NCBI RefSeq assembly: GCF_024211255.1
Contig: NZ_JAMLDY010000023.1
Coordinates: 1 to 54,963 of the forward strand
Direction of reading: 5' to 3'
DNA: 54,963 nucleotides
From: Sphingomonas liriopis
GTDB taxonomy: Bacteria; Pseudomonadota; Alphaproteobacteria; Sphingomonadales; Sphingomonadaceae
In this document: piece after piece, positions 16,087 to 24,010 of the stretch
How positions within the stretch are numbered: the stretch's first letter is position 1
How the letters are laid out: every line of letters starts with the position of its first letter
Made by a program: the position numbers and the translations under genes
The notes under the pieces: generated by a model
Told to the model about the DNA's origin: nothing
Database searches by the model: none
Seen by the model: the letters and a program-made list of their open reading frames with translations, nothing else

Positions 16087-19000
16087 ATGATCGGTCGCAT
16101 CGTCACCCTCTCCGTCGAGAAGCGTTGGCTCGTCCTGCTTTTCACCGTTGCGGCAGCGTTGATCGGGATCGGCGCGCTGCGTCAGCTCCCGATCGACGCG
16201 GTGCCCGACATCACCAACAACCAGGTGCAGATCAACGTCGTCGCCCCTGCCCTCTCACCCGACCAGATCGAGAAGCAGGTCGCCTTCACTGTCGAAACAG
16301 CGCTCGCCGGCATTCCCGGCCTTGAATACACCCGGTCGCTCAGTCGCAACGGCTTTGCCCAGGTCACGGCGGTTTTCTCCGCCAAGACCGATATCTATTT
16401 TGCGCGTGCGCAGGTCGCGGAGCGTCTGCGCACCGCCGAGGAAGACCTGCCTCAGGGCGTAAATCCGGAGATGGGACCGATCGCGACCGGGCTCGGCGAC
16501 ATCTTCATGTGGACGGTCGAATATCGCGAACTCGATCAGACCCGGCACCGCAACGGCGAACCCGGCCTGCAACGCGACGGTAGCTACATCACGCCCGAAG
16601 GCGATCACCTCGTCAGCGACGCCGACAAGGCGACCTACCTGCGCACCGTGCAGGACTGGATCGTCACGCCACAGTTGAAGAGCACGGCGGGTCTCGCCGG
16701 CGTCGATTCCCTTGGCGGCTACACCAAGGAATATCTCGTCGTCCCCGACGTGCAGCGGATGGCGGCGATGCGCCTCACGCTGCAGGACCTCTCGACCGCG
16801 CTCGACCGCAACAACACGAGCGCCGGTGCGGGCGTCGTCGACCGGAACGGCGAAGGGCTTGCCGTTCGTTCCGATGGGCGCGTGCGCAATGCCGACGAGC
16901 TGGCCCGGACCGTTGTCGCCACCCGCGAGGGCGTACCGATCCTGCTCAACCAGATCGCGACCGTTCGTACCGGGCAGGCGCTCCGCATGGGCTCGGCATC
17001 CGAAAACGGTCATGAGGTCGTGGTCGGGACCGCGGTCATGCGGATCGGTGAGAACAGTCGCACCGTGTCGACGGGCGTCGCCGAGCGGCTGACGCAGATC
17101 GGTCGTTCGCTGCCGGTCGACGTGGTGGTGAAGCCGGTCATGAACCGGACCGAGCTGGTGAACTCCACCATTTCCACGGTTGCCCGCAACCTCGCCGAAG
17201 GCGCGGTGCTGGTCATCGTCGTCCTGTTCGCGCTGCTCGGCAATTTCCGGGCGGCGCTGATCGCCGCGTTCGTCATCCCGATCACGATGCTGCTCACCAG
17301 CATCGGCATGTTGGAAGCCGGCGTGTCCGCCAATCTGATGAGTCTCGGCGCGCTCGACTTCGGTCTGATCGTCGACGGTGCGGTCATCATCGTCGAGAAC
17401 GCGCTGCGCCGCCTTGCCGAGGCGCAGCATGACCGTGAGGGCGAGCTGACGATGCAACAGCGGCTTGGATTGGTCGCTGCGTCCGCCCGCGAGATGATCC
17501 GCCCGTCGGTCTACGGGCAGGCGATCATCATCCTCGTCTATGCGCCGCTCCTCACCTTCACCGGCGTCGAGGGCAAGATGTTCGAGCCGATGGCGCTGAC
17601 CGTCATCATCGCGCTCGTCTTCGCCTTCATCCTGTCGCTGACCTTCGTGCCCGCGGCCATCGCCATCTGGCTGAGCAAGCGGGTGGAGGAGAAGGAAAGC
17701 CGGGTCGTGGCGTTCCTGCGGCAACGCTACGAACCGGGCCTCGACGCTGCCATGCGCCGTCCGAGCCTAACGATCGGCGTCGCGATCGGCGCGCTGGCGC
17801 TCGCCGGCGTCGCCTTCACCACCTTGGGGCAGGAGTTCCTGCCCCAGCTCGACGAGGGCAACATCCTCGTCCAGGCAGTCCGTATCCCCGGCACGTCGGT
17901 CGACCAGAGCCAGGCCATGCAGTTTCAGGTCGAAAAGGCGCTCGCCAAGGCGCCTGAGGTCCGGTTCGCCTTCTCGCGCACCGGCACGTCGGAAATCGCG
18001 TCCGACCCGATGCCGGCGAACGCAACCGACACGTTCGTTATCCTGAAACCCAAGAAGGAATGGCCGGACCCCGGTTTGTCCAAGGAGGCGCTGGTCGAGC
18101 GGCTGGAAAAGCGTCTCTCCACTCTGCCGGGCAATGCTTACGAGATCACCCAGCCGATCCAGATGCGGTTCAACGAACTGATCGCGGGCGTGCGCGGCGA
18201 CATCGCGGTCAAGGTGTTCGGCGACGACTTTGGCGAGATGAACGCGACCGCCGACCGGATCGCGAGCATCCTGCGCAAAACGCGCGGCGCGGCAGACGTG
18301 CGCGTCGAGCAGACCGAGGGGCTGCCGATGCTCGATATCCGTCCGAACCGCACCGCCATGTCGCGGGTCGGGGTGACGGCCGGTGACGTGCAGGACACCG
18401 TTGCCGCGGCGATCGGGGGCCGGCAGGCGGGCGTCATCTTCGAAGGTGATCGCCGCTTTCCCGTCGTGATCCGGATGGCGGAAAGCGCGCGGTCCAACCT
18501 GACCGCGGTCGCGCAGGTGCCTGTCCCGACCGCCAGCGGCGGTTTCGTCCCGTTGTCGACGGTCGCGGATATCGCCGTGGTCGATGGTCCCAACCAGATC
18601 AGCCGCGAGAACGGCAAACGGCGTGTCGTTGTGCAGGCGAACGTCCGCGACCGGGACGTGGCGGGCGTCGTTGCCGACGCGCGCGCCGCGATCGATGCCC
18701 AGGTGAAGCTCCCTGCCGGCACCTATCTCGAATGGGGCGGACAGTTCGAGAATCTGGCGTCAGCACGCGATCGGCTCGCGATCGTCGTGCCGATCTGTTT
18801 CGCAGTCATCATGCTGCTGCTCTACGGGGCGCTCGGCTCCGTCCGCGACGCGCTGATCGTGTTTACCGGCGTGCCCCTGGCACTGGTGGGCGGCGTGCTG
18901 GCGCTGGTGTTGCGGGGAATGCCCTTCTCCATCTCTGCGGCCGTCGGCTTCATCGCGTTGTCGGGTATCGCGGTGCTCAACGGATTGGTGATGGTGTCCT

Positions 19001-19314
19001 CCATCCACGACCTGATGCGCGCGGGCGTGGACCGGGCCGTGGCAGCGCACCAAGGCGCGCTTGCACGGCTTCGTCCAGTGGCGATGACCGCGCTTGTCGC
19101 GTCGCTCGGCTTCGTGCCGATGGCGCTGGGGCACGGCGCGGGGGCCGAGGTGCAGAAGCCCCTCGCGACCGTCGTTATCGGCGGTCTAATTTCGGCGACG
19201 CTGTTGACGCTGTTCGTGCTGCCGACGCTCTACGCCCGCTTCGGCGCGCGCACGCTGGCAACCCCTGCAGACGGTCATCTCGAACTCCCTGCCCTCCCCG
19301 CTGCGGCGCACTGA
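16087..19314 (+). CDS. czcA: Heavy-metal RND pump CzcA
   Basis: A proton-driven inner membrane RND transporter of the heavy-metal efflux class, 1075 aa with 12 membrane helices and two large periplasmic loops. The helix 4 motif DFGLIVDGAVI (about residues 424-434), with Asp424 and Asp430, is the form associated with Zn/Co/Cd exporters. The start MIGRIVTLSVEKRW is typical. It begins 3 bp after czcB. Together with CzcB/CzcC it exports metal from periplasm or cytoplasm to the outside. Confidence 0.95.
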   Translation: MIGRIVTLSVEKRWLVLLFTVAAALIGIGALRQLPIDAVPDITNNQVQINVVAPALSPDQIEKQVAFTVETALAGIPGLEYTRSLSRNGFAQVTAVFSAKTDIYFARAQVAERLRTAEEDLPQGVNPEMGPIATGLGDIFMWTVEYRELDQTRHRNGEPGLQRDGSYITPEGDHLVSDADKATYLRTVQDWIVTPQLKSTAGLAGVDSLGGYTKEYLVVPDVQRMAAMRLTLQDLSTALDRNNTSAGAGVVDRNGEGLAVRSDGRVRNADELARTVVATREGVPILLNQIATVRTGQALRMGSASENGHEVVVGTAVMRIGENSRTVSTGVAERLTQIGRSLPVDVVVKPVMNRTELVNSTISTVARNLAEGAVLVIVVLFALLGNFRAALIAAFVIPITMLLTSIGMLEAGVSANLMSLGALDFGLIVDGAVIIVENALRRLAEAQHDREGELTMQQRLGLVAASAREMIRPSVYGQAIIILVYAPLLTFTGVEGKMFEPMALTVIIALVFAFILSLTFVPAAIAIWLSKRVEEKESRVVAFLRQRYEPGLDAAMRRPSLTIGVAIGALALAGVAFTTLGQEFLPQLDEGNILVQAVRIPGTSVDQSQAMQFQVEKALAKAPEVRFAFSRTGTSEIASDPMPANATDTFVILKPKKEWPDPGLSKEALVERLEKRLSTLPGNAYEITQPIQMRFNELIAGVRGDIAVKVFGDDFGEMNATADRIASILRKTRGAADVRVEQTEGLPMLDIRPNRTAMSRVGVTAGDVQDTVAAAIGGRQAGVIFEGDRRFPVVIRMAESARSNLTAVAQVPVPTASGGFVPLSTVADIAVVDGPNQISRENGKRRVVVQANVRDRDVAGVVADARAAIDAQVKLPAGTYLEWGGQFENLASARDRLAIVVPICFAVIMLLLYGALGSVRDALIVFTGVPLALVGGVLALVLRGMPFSISAAVGFIALSGIAVLNGLVMVSSIHDLMRAGVDRAVAAHQGALARLRPVAMTALVASLGFVPMALGHGAGAEVQKPLATVVIGGLISATLLTLFVLPTLYARFGARTLATPADGHLELPALPAAAH

Positions 19315-19321
19315 AAGGCAA

Positions 19322-20299
19322 ATGATGCACGATCATGCAGCGGGCGGACACGCCCATGACCACAACGAAGCCGGTGGTCACGATCACGGCCACGCTCACG
19401 GGGGGCATGGGCATAGCCATGCCCCCAAGAGCTTCGGCAAGGCATTCGCGATCGGCACCGCCCTCAATCTGGGTTTCGTCATCGTCGAAGCGGGCTATGG
19501 CATCGCCTCGGGATCGATGGCGCTGCTGGCGGATGCCGGACACAATCTGAGCGACGTGCTTGGATTGCTGATCGCATGGGGTGCGGCGACGCTGGGGCGG
19601 CGCTCGCCCAGGGGGCGCTACACCTACGGCTTCCGCAGTTCCTCCATTCTGGCGGCATTCCTTAATGCGCTGTTGCTGCTCGTCGCGATCGTCGTAATCG
19701 CGGTGGAGGCAATCCGGCGCTTTTCCGAGCCGGCGCCTGTCGCGGGCGGCACCGTGGTGATCGTCGCGGCGATCGGGATCGTCGTGAATACCGCAACCGC
19801 CTTGCTGTTCATGTCGGGGCGCAAAGGCGACCTCAACATCAAGGGCGCCTTCCTGCACATGGCGGCCGATGCTGCCGTGTCCGCAGGCGTTGTCGTCGCC
19901 GGGTTCGTCATCATCAAGACCGGGCTCACCTGGATCGACCCGGTGACGAGCCTGGTCATCGTTGCGGTGATCGCGATCGGGACGTGGGGACTGCTCCGCG
20001 ATTCCGTGAACATGAGCCTTCAGGCCGCCCCGCCCGGGCTTGACCCCCAGGAGATCGGCGCTTTCCTTCGTGGCCGCGAGGGCGTGCAGGAGATCCACGA
20101 TCTGCACGTCTGGCCGATGAGCACGACCGAAACGGCGCTGACCGTGCATCTGCTCGTTCCCGGCGGCTATCCGGGCGACGCCTATACCGCTGACGTCGCG
20201 GCAGCGCTGAAGGAGAAGTTCGGGATCGACCACGCGACGATCCAGATCGAGACCGATCCGGGGACACCGTGCATGCTCGAATCCGACAAGGCGGTTTGA
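19322..20299 (+). CDS. czcD: CzcD/ZitB-type cation diffusion facilitator
   Basis: Inner membrane Zn/Cd/Co-H+ antiporter, 325 aa. The first 35 residues are extremely His-rich (repeated HDH, HGH). Six membrane helices follow, with metal-site motifs HNLSD in helix 2 and HMAAD in helix 5, and then a cytoplasmic carboxy domain (EIHDLHVWPMSTTETALTVH). It lies 7 bp after czcA and probably shares the operon. An alternative ATG is 3 bp downstream of the first. Confidence 0.93.
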   Translation: MMHDHAAGGHAHDHNEAGGHDHGHAHGGHGHSHAPKSFGKAFAIGTALNLGFVIVEAGYGIASGSMALLADAGHNLSDVLGLLIAWGAATLGRRSPRGRYTYGFRSSSILAAFLNALLLLVAIVVIAVEAIRRFSEPAPVAGGTVVIVAAIGIVVNTATALLFMSGRKGDLNIKGAFLHMAADAAVSAGVVVAGFVIIKTGLTWIDPVTSLVIVAVIAIGTWGLLRDSVNMSLQAAPPGLDPQEIGAFLRGREGVQEIHDLHVWPMSTTETALTVHLLVPGGYPGDAYTADVAAALKEKFGIDHATIQIETDPGTPCMLESDKAV

Positions 20300-20303
20300 A
20301 GGC

Positions 20304-20996
20304 ATGGCGATGCAGGCTGTAGCGTTCACCCTGATCCCCGTTGCGGCCGTGCTGATCGGTTCGCTGGTCGCCGTCACCCGGCGTCCCAGCGAAGCAATCG
20401 TAAGCGCCATGCAGCATCTCGCAGCGGGCGTGGTGTTCGCCGCAGCCGCGGTCGAAATACTGCCTCAGGTCATGCACGAAGGCTCGCCGATCGCTACCTT
20501 CATCGGCGGGGCGATCGGCATCATCGTGATGTTGTCGCTCAAAGCGATCGAGGGTCGGGCCAAAGGGCCGGTCGCGATGCTTGGGGCTGTCGGCGTCGAC
20601 ATCCTGATCGACGGGCTGGTGCTCGGTCTGGCGTTTATCGCCGGCGGTAAGGCGGGCTTGCTCCTCACCATCGCTTTGACCCTGGAGGTGCTTTTCCTCG
20701 GATTGACCGTGACGGCCGAGCTTGGCGCGACGATCCGGTCCAAGGCCCGCATCGTCGCGATCACCGTCGGGATCGCGCTGTTGCTCCCGATCGGCGCGGC
20801 GCTGGCGACGCCGATCGCCTTGTTCCCGCCCGTCGTCATCGCGGGGTTCCTGAGTTTCGGGCTCATGGCCCTGCTCTATCTCGTGACCGAGGAGCTGCTG
20901 GTCGAGGCACACGAGAAGCCGGATACACCGCTTATCAGCGCCATGTTCTTCATCGGCTTTCTCGGGCTGCTGTTGATCGAGGAGGTGTTGGGCTGA
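20304..20996 (+). CDS. ZIP-family metal transporter
   Basis: A 230-aa integral membrane protein of the ZIP (ZupT-like) family. Typical motifs are QHLAAGVVFAAAAVEILP (about residues 37-54), DGLVLGLAFIAGG (about 102-114) and the late TEELLVEAHE. ZIP proteins usually import divalent metals, which is odd in an efflux operon; bacterial ZIPs of this subgroup in resistance clusters may balance Zn or act in the other direction. It begins 4 bp after the CDF gene. Confidence 0.85.
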   Translation: MAMQAVAFTLIPVAAVLIGSLVAVTRRPSEAIVSAMQHLAAGVVFAAAAVEILPQVMHEGSPIATFIGGAIGIIVMLSLKAIEGRAKGPVAMLGAVGVDILIDGLVLGLAFIAGGKAGLLLTIALTLEVLFLGLTVTAELGATIRSKARIVAITVGIALLLPIGAALATPIALFPPVVIAGFLSFGLMALLYLVTEELLVEAHEKPDTPLISAMFFIGFLGLLLIEEVLG

Positions 20997-21211
20997 CTGG
21001 ACAACGGGGCACCCGGTGGACCGAGGAGGCCGATGCCGACCTTCGACGGCGCGTGACGGCCAGACAAACCATCGGGCAGATCGCGCGCGAGATGGGCCGG
21101 ACGATGGATGCGATCCGAGGCCGTGCCGCCTATCTCCGGATCACGCTTCGATCCTCGCAACGGCCGTGGCGCGATGGCGTGGTGCGCAGGTCGCGACCCG
21201 ACGACCCGTAA
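20993..21211 (+). CDS. Small Myb/SANT-like DNA-binding protein with a probable CTG start
   Basis: A 72-residue frame directly after the ZIP gene. RWTEEADADLRRRV, then TIGQIAREMGRT and DAIRGRAAYL, follow the Trp/charged helix pattern of Myb/SANT-like small alphaproteobacterial proteins. There is no ATG/GTG/TTG at the 5' end in this frame, but AGGAGG (20980-20985) sits 7 bases before a CTG at 20993 that overlaps the ZIP stop (CTGA). I therefore propose a CTG start. Likely a regulator or an uncharacterised DNA-binding protein. The frame and motif are seen; the start is inferred. Confidence 0.6.
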   Translation: MTGQRGTRWTEEADADLRRRVTARQTIGQIAREMGRTMDAIRGRAAYLRITLRSSQRPWRDGVVRRSRPDDP

Positions 21212-21212
21212 A

Positions 21213-21228
21213 ACGCTCGGAAGAGCGT
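21213..21228 (-). terminator. Terminator hairpin after copD
   Basis: ACGCTC and GAGCGT (6-bp stem) enclose a 4-base loop, and on the minus strand the stem is followed by TTTTA. It lies just beyond the copD stop at 21240, so it suits termination of the copCD transcript. It also stands between two convergent genes. Confidence 0.5.
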
Positions 21229-21239
21229 GATGGATTTCC

Positions 21240-22163
21240 TCACATCGACGCGGGCGGTTCTAGCGTTCCCAACCAGGCGACCAAGGCCAGGATCGAGACG
21301 ACGATTGCCGTCTCGAGGCCAAGGCTGCACCGCAGCACGCCGAGCGCGCTCGCATGCCTGCCGGTCGCGATCGATCGCTCGAACGCTGGCGTAAGCCGGA
21401 AGCGGTTGAGCGAGGCCAGTCCCAGCATCGCTCCGAACAGCACTATTTTGGCGATCAGCAGTCGACCGTAGGACGAACTGCCAAGGTTCAGGACATTGTC
21501 GATCCCGACGAGCAGCCAGGCGTTGACGACACCGGTCACGATCAGCGTTCCGACTATGATCGTCCCCATCGTTGCGAACCCGTGCAGGGCGCGGTGCGTC
21601 AGCACGAGGTGAGACGGATCGACGCGTGTAGCGCGCCGGGAGACAAGCAGGATCAGCCCCAGCAACGCACCCACCCACGCACCCGCGGCAATCAGATGAA
21701 GAATGTCGGCGATGAGGTGGACCCAGCCCGTTGCGCCGTCGTCCATCGCGCCATGTCCGGTCCATGCCAGCGTCGCCAGCGCGACGGCCGAGCAGATCGC
21801 GACCGCGCTCAGCCAGACCGTGCGTCTCGCCGCGAACAAGGCTGACAGCCCTGCAAAGGCGAGCATGACCATGCGCAGCTTCCATGCCGCCCCGATCGCA
21901 GACCCCGTGAGCAGCGCCGCGACCGCTTCGCGATCGATCGGCCACGCCGGCGTCCCCGCCATTGAGGAGGCCAGCAACACGATCCAGACCGCCGAGAACA
22001 GCATGCCCAAGGCTGCGCTGGCGACCAGCCAGACGTGCAGTGCAAGCGCATCGTCACGTTCCCCTTCGCGCAGCCCATAAAGGCTGAATGCGGCGAGGCC
22101 GAACAGCGCCGCCAGCATCAGGTAGATCGCGAAGCGGACGCCGATCAGCGACCAGTCTCCCAT
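21240..22163 (-). CDS. copD: Copper resistance membrane protein CopD
   Basis: An inner membrane protein of 307 aa with about eight hydrophobic segments, matching CopD/PcoD in length and in motifs such as AWTGHGAMDDGATGWVHLIAD (about residues 133-153) and LHLIAAGAWVGALLGL. CopD works with periplasmic CopC and is thought to move copper across the inner membrane. It starts 4 bp after copC on the same strand. Confidence 0.9.
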   Translation of the reverse strand: MGDWSLIGVRFAIYLMLAALFGLAAFSLYGLREGERDDALALHVWLVASAALGMLFSAVWIVLLASSMAGTPAWPIDREAVAALLTGSAIGAAWKLRMVMLAFAGLSALFAARRTVWLSAVAICSAVALATLAWTGHGAMDDGATGWVHLIADILHLIAAGAWVGALLGLILLVSRRATRVDPSHLVLTHRALHGFATMGTIIVGTLIVTGVVNAWLLVGIDNVLNLGSSSYGRLLIAKIVLFGAMLGLASLNRFRLTPAFERSIATGRHASALGVLRCSLGLETAIVVSILALVAWLGTLEPPASM

Positions 22164-22167
22164 CCGC

Positions 22168-22536
22168 TCACTTCACCGCGAAGGCGTAGGTTCCGGCGAC
22201 CTTGTGCGTGTCGGTCGATACGACATGCCAGGCGACGCTATAACGGCCGGAAGGAAGCGACGTCTTCGGCGTGATGACGAGGGTCTGTCCGTCCGACGAG
22301 AGCGTGGCGGTGCTCGCCATCTTCATCGCAGCCATGCCGGGCATCGCCGCCATCGTCAGATCGGCCTTGGAAAAGGTGGGCATCAGCTTTTCGCTGAACC
22401 GAAGCTCGATATGCGCAGGCTTCGCAACCGTCGCATTCGCCGCCGGCGACGCAGACACGAGCTTGGGATGGGCGCTCGCAGTTCCGGCGAACGTGACGAG
22501 AGCGGCAGCGGCAGTAAGGACGGATGCGCGGCGCAT
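22168..22536 (-). CDS. copC: Periplasmic copper-binding protein CopC
   Basis: A 122-aa secreted protein of the CopC family. The signal peptide is cut after ASA, leaving His as residue 1 of the mature protein (HPKLVSASPAA), the Cu(II) ligand of the family. A later DTH motif provides further ligands, and a Met-rich stretch (MAAMPGMAAMKM, about residues 62-73) could bind Cu(I). Its promoter region carries an ECF-type promoter facing it (22573-22597). Confidence 0.93.
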   Translation of the reverse strand: MRRASVLTAAAALVTFAGTASAHPKLVSASPAANATVAKPAHIELRFSEKLMPTFSKADLTMAAMPGMAAMKMASTATLSSDGQTLVITPKTSLPSGRYSVAWHVVSTDTHKVAGTYAFAVK

Positions 22537-22572
22537 GAGAAATCTTCCTTAAAAGAGGGTCCTGCCCTTCAA

Positions 22573-22597
22573 TACGCGCCGTGACGGACCACCCCTC
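22573..22597 (-). promoter_or_regulatory. ECF-type promoter for copCD
   Basis: Read on the minus strand, GAGGGGTGG (22597 to 22589) is followed by CGTA (22576 to 22573), with 13 bases between GGGGTG and CGTA. The same arrangement with the same spacing occurs at 22611 and 23942, ahead of the sigma operon and copA. It points to copC, 36 bp upstream of its ATG. Confidence 0.7.
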
Positions 22598-22610
22598 GAA
22601 TTGTCGTTGT

Positions 22611-22635
22611 GAGGGGTAGACGCTGCGCCCGCGTA
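22611..22635 (+). promoter_or_regulatory. ECF-type promoter for the sigma/anti-sigma operon
   Basis: GAGGGGTAG (22611-22619) and CGTA (22632-22635) have 13 bases between GGGGTA and CGTA, identical to the copA promoter, and are followed by the shared GCTAGAGGG (22642-22650). The divergent copC element is only 13 bp away, so the -35 elements form an inverted repeat ACCCCTC/GAGGGGT. Confidence 0.72.
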
Positions 22636-22655
22636 ATCCATGCTAGAGGGGCGGA

Positions 22656-22940
22656 GTGAACGATATGGACGACCTCGACGCAGTGTTGATGAGGCTGGCA
22701 CAGGCACCCGTGCCCGCGCACCTCGACGGTATCGAAGCTCGGGTGCTTGCCCGCATCGCGGCGCGCCCCGCTGTGCGCGTCGGCATGGGCGCAGGCGCCA
22801 TGACGATCGCCGCGGCCCTCGTCATCGGCGTGATCGGCGCTGGCGTACCTGCGAGGGAGGCCCGTGCGGCATATACCCTTTCCCCGTTGAGCCCAGTGTC
22901 GCCACTCGCCCCGTCGGCCCTGCTGCTCGGCGCACCATGA
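22656..22940 (+). CDS. Probable anti-sigma factor, CnrY-like
   Basis: A 94-aa protein with an acidic amino-terminal segment (MNDMDDLDAVLMRLAQAPVP), one membrane helix (about residues 44-63) and a Pro/Leu-rich tail. Length, single membrane helix and position before a periplasmic metal sensor and an ECF sigma gene match the CnrY role of holding the sigma factor at the membrane. Start GTG at 22656 (AGAGG upstream) or ATG at 22665 (GGAG upstream). Its stop overlaps the next start. Confidence 0.7.
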   Translation: MNDMDDLDAVLMRLAQAPVPAHLDGIEARVLARIAARPAVRVGMGAGAMTIAAALVIGVIGAGVPAREARAAYTLSPLSPVSPLAPSALLLGAP

Positions 22941-23377
22941 GCGGCCGCACGCGACTCCTGCTTGGTGTTCTCGCATGCTTTATCGCGGCGATCATCGGTG
23001 TCTTCGTCGGGCGGGCGTTGCTTCCGGCACCAGCGCAGCCCGGTGCGGAATTGCACGACGTACTCCATCACAAGCTGGCCCTGGACGCTAACCAGGAAGC
23101 ACGGCTTGCGGTGCTGGAGCAGCGTTTCGCTGTCCAACGGCGCGCGTATGAGCTTGAATTGCGGGCTGATAATGCCCGGCTTGCCGAAGCGATCGAGGCC
23201 GAACACGGCAACGGGCCGCGGGTTGCCGCTGCGGTCGACCAGAGCCACGCCGCGATGGGCGAGCTGCAGAAGGCGACGCTGGCGCACATCTTTGCGATGC
23301 GGCAGCTTCTCCGGCCCAATCAGACCGCACAGTTCGATCAGGCGGTGGTCAAGGCGCTCACCGACGATACGCGGTGA
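22937..23377 (+). CDS. Periplasmic heavy-metal sensor, CnrX/NccX-like
   Basis: A 146-aa membrane-anchored periplasmic protein. A membrane anchor (about residues 6-26) is followed by a helical hairpin domain starting HDVLHHKLALD and containing AVDQSHAAMGELQ. These resemble the CnrX heavy-metal sensor fold, with His/Met ligands. It should signal periplasmic Cu (or Ni/Co) to the anti-sigma factor. ATG at 22937 overlaps the previous stop, and its own stop overlaps the sigma start (GTGA). Confidence 0.8.
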   Translation: MSGRTRLLLGVLACFIAAIIGVFVGRALLPAPAQPGAELHDVLHHKLALDANQEARLAVLEQRFAVQRRAYELELRADNARLAEAIEAEHGNGPRVAAAVDQSHAAMGELQKATLAHIFAMRQLLRPNQTAQFDQAVVKALTDDTR

Positions 23378-23943
23378 GCCTCGACTGGACGACGCTGACC
23401 GACGGGGAGCTGGCGACGCTCAGCATCGCGGGTCGCGACGCCGCCTTTGCCGAGATCATGCGGCGGCATCGCCAGCCGATATTCCGGATGGTCCGCGCCT
23501 GTGTCGGCGAGCCCGATGAGGCGCTGGATCTGTTGCAGGAGACCTTCGTCGCGGCCCATCAGGCGCTGCCCCGCTACGATGGCGCGCGATCGATGCGCGC
23601 ATGGCTATCGACGATCGCGATCAACAAATGCCGCGACTGGGGCCGCAAGCGGACGGTTCGTCGCTTCTTCTCGCGCGCCATTGCGATCGGGAACGAAGCC
23701 GAGGCGGTCGCCGACGATCAGGTGGCGGTCGATGATGCCGCGAGTGATCGGCAGGAGCTGGACCGCGTGACCCGCGCCATCTCGGCCCTGCCGACCAACT
23801 TGAAGGAGCCGTTGGTGCTCCGCACGATCGAAGGGCTCAGCCAGGTCGAAACCGCGGCCGTGCTATCTATCAGCGAAAAGGCCGTCGAAACCCGGCTTTA
23901 TCGCGCGCGCGCGAAGCTGGCGGAGCATTTGCGAGACCGCTGA
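23374..23943 (+). CDS. ECF sigma factor, CnrH-like
   Basis: A 189-aa sigma-70 family protein of the extracytoplasmic function group. Region 2 contains DEALDLLQETFVAAHQAL (about residues 49-66), and region 4 has LSQVETAAVLSISEKAVETR with RARAKL. It begins with GTG overlapping the sensor gene and ends 67 bp before copA. Three matching promoter-like sequences in the neighbourhood suggest that it activates itself, copAB and copCD. Confidence 0.9.
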   Translation: MSLDWTTLTDGELATLSIAGRDAAFAEIMRRHRQPIFRMVRACVGEPDEALDLLQETFVAAHQALPRYDGARSMRAWLSTIAINKCRDWGRKRTVRRFFSRAIAIGNEAEAVADDQVAVDDAASDRQELDRVTRAISALPTNLKEPLVLRTIEGLSQVETAAVLSISEKAVETRLYRARAKLAEHLRDR

Positions 23944-23966
23944 GGGGTAGCGCGCCGCGCCGCGTA
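23942..23966 (+). promoter_or_regulatory. ECF-type promoter for copAB
   Basis: GAGGGGTAG (23942-23950), 13 bases after GGGGTA, then CGTA (23963-23966), followed by GCTAGAGGG (23972-23980). The match to the promoter at 22611 is almost base for base. The -35 overlaps the sigma gene stop codon and the copA ATG is 44 bp downstream of CGTA. Confidence 0.75.
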
Positions 23967-24010
23967 TCAAGGCTAGAGGGACAGACCCGTTCGAGAGCCT
24001 TGAGGATCGT

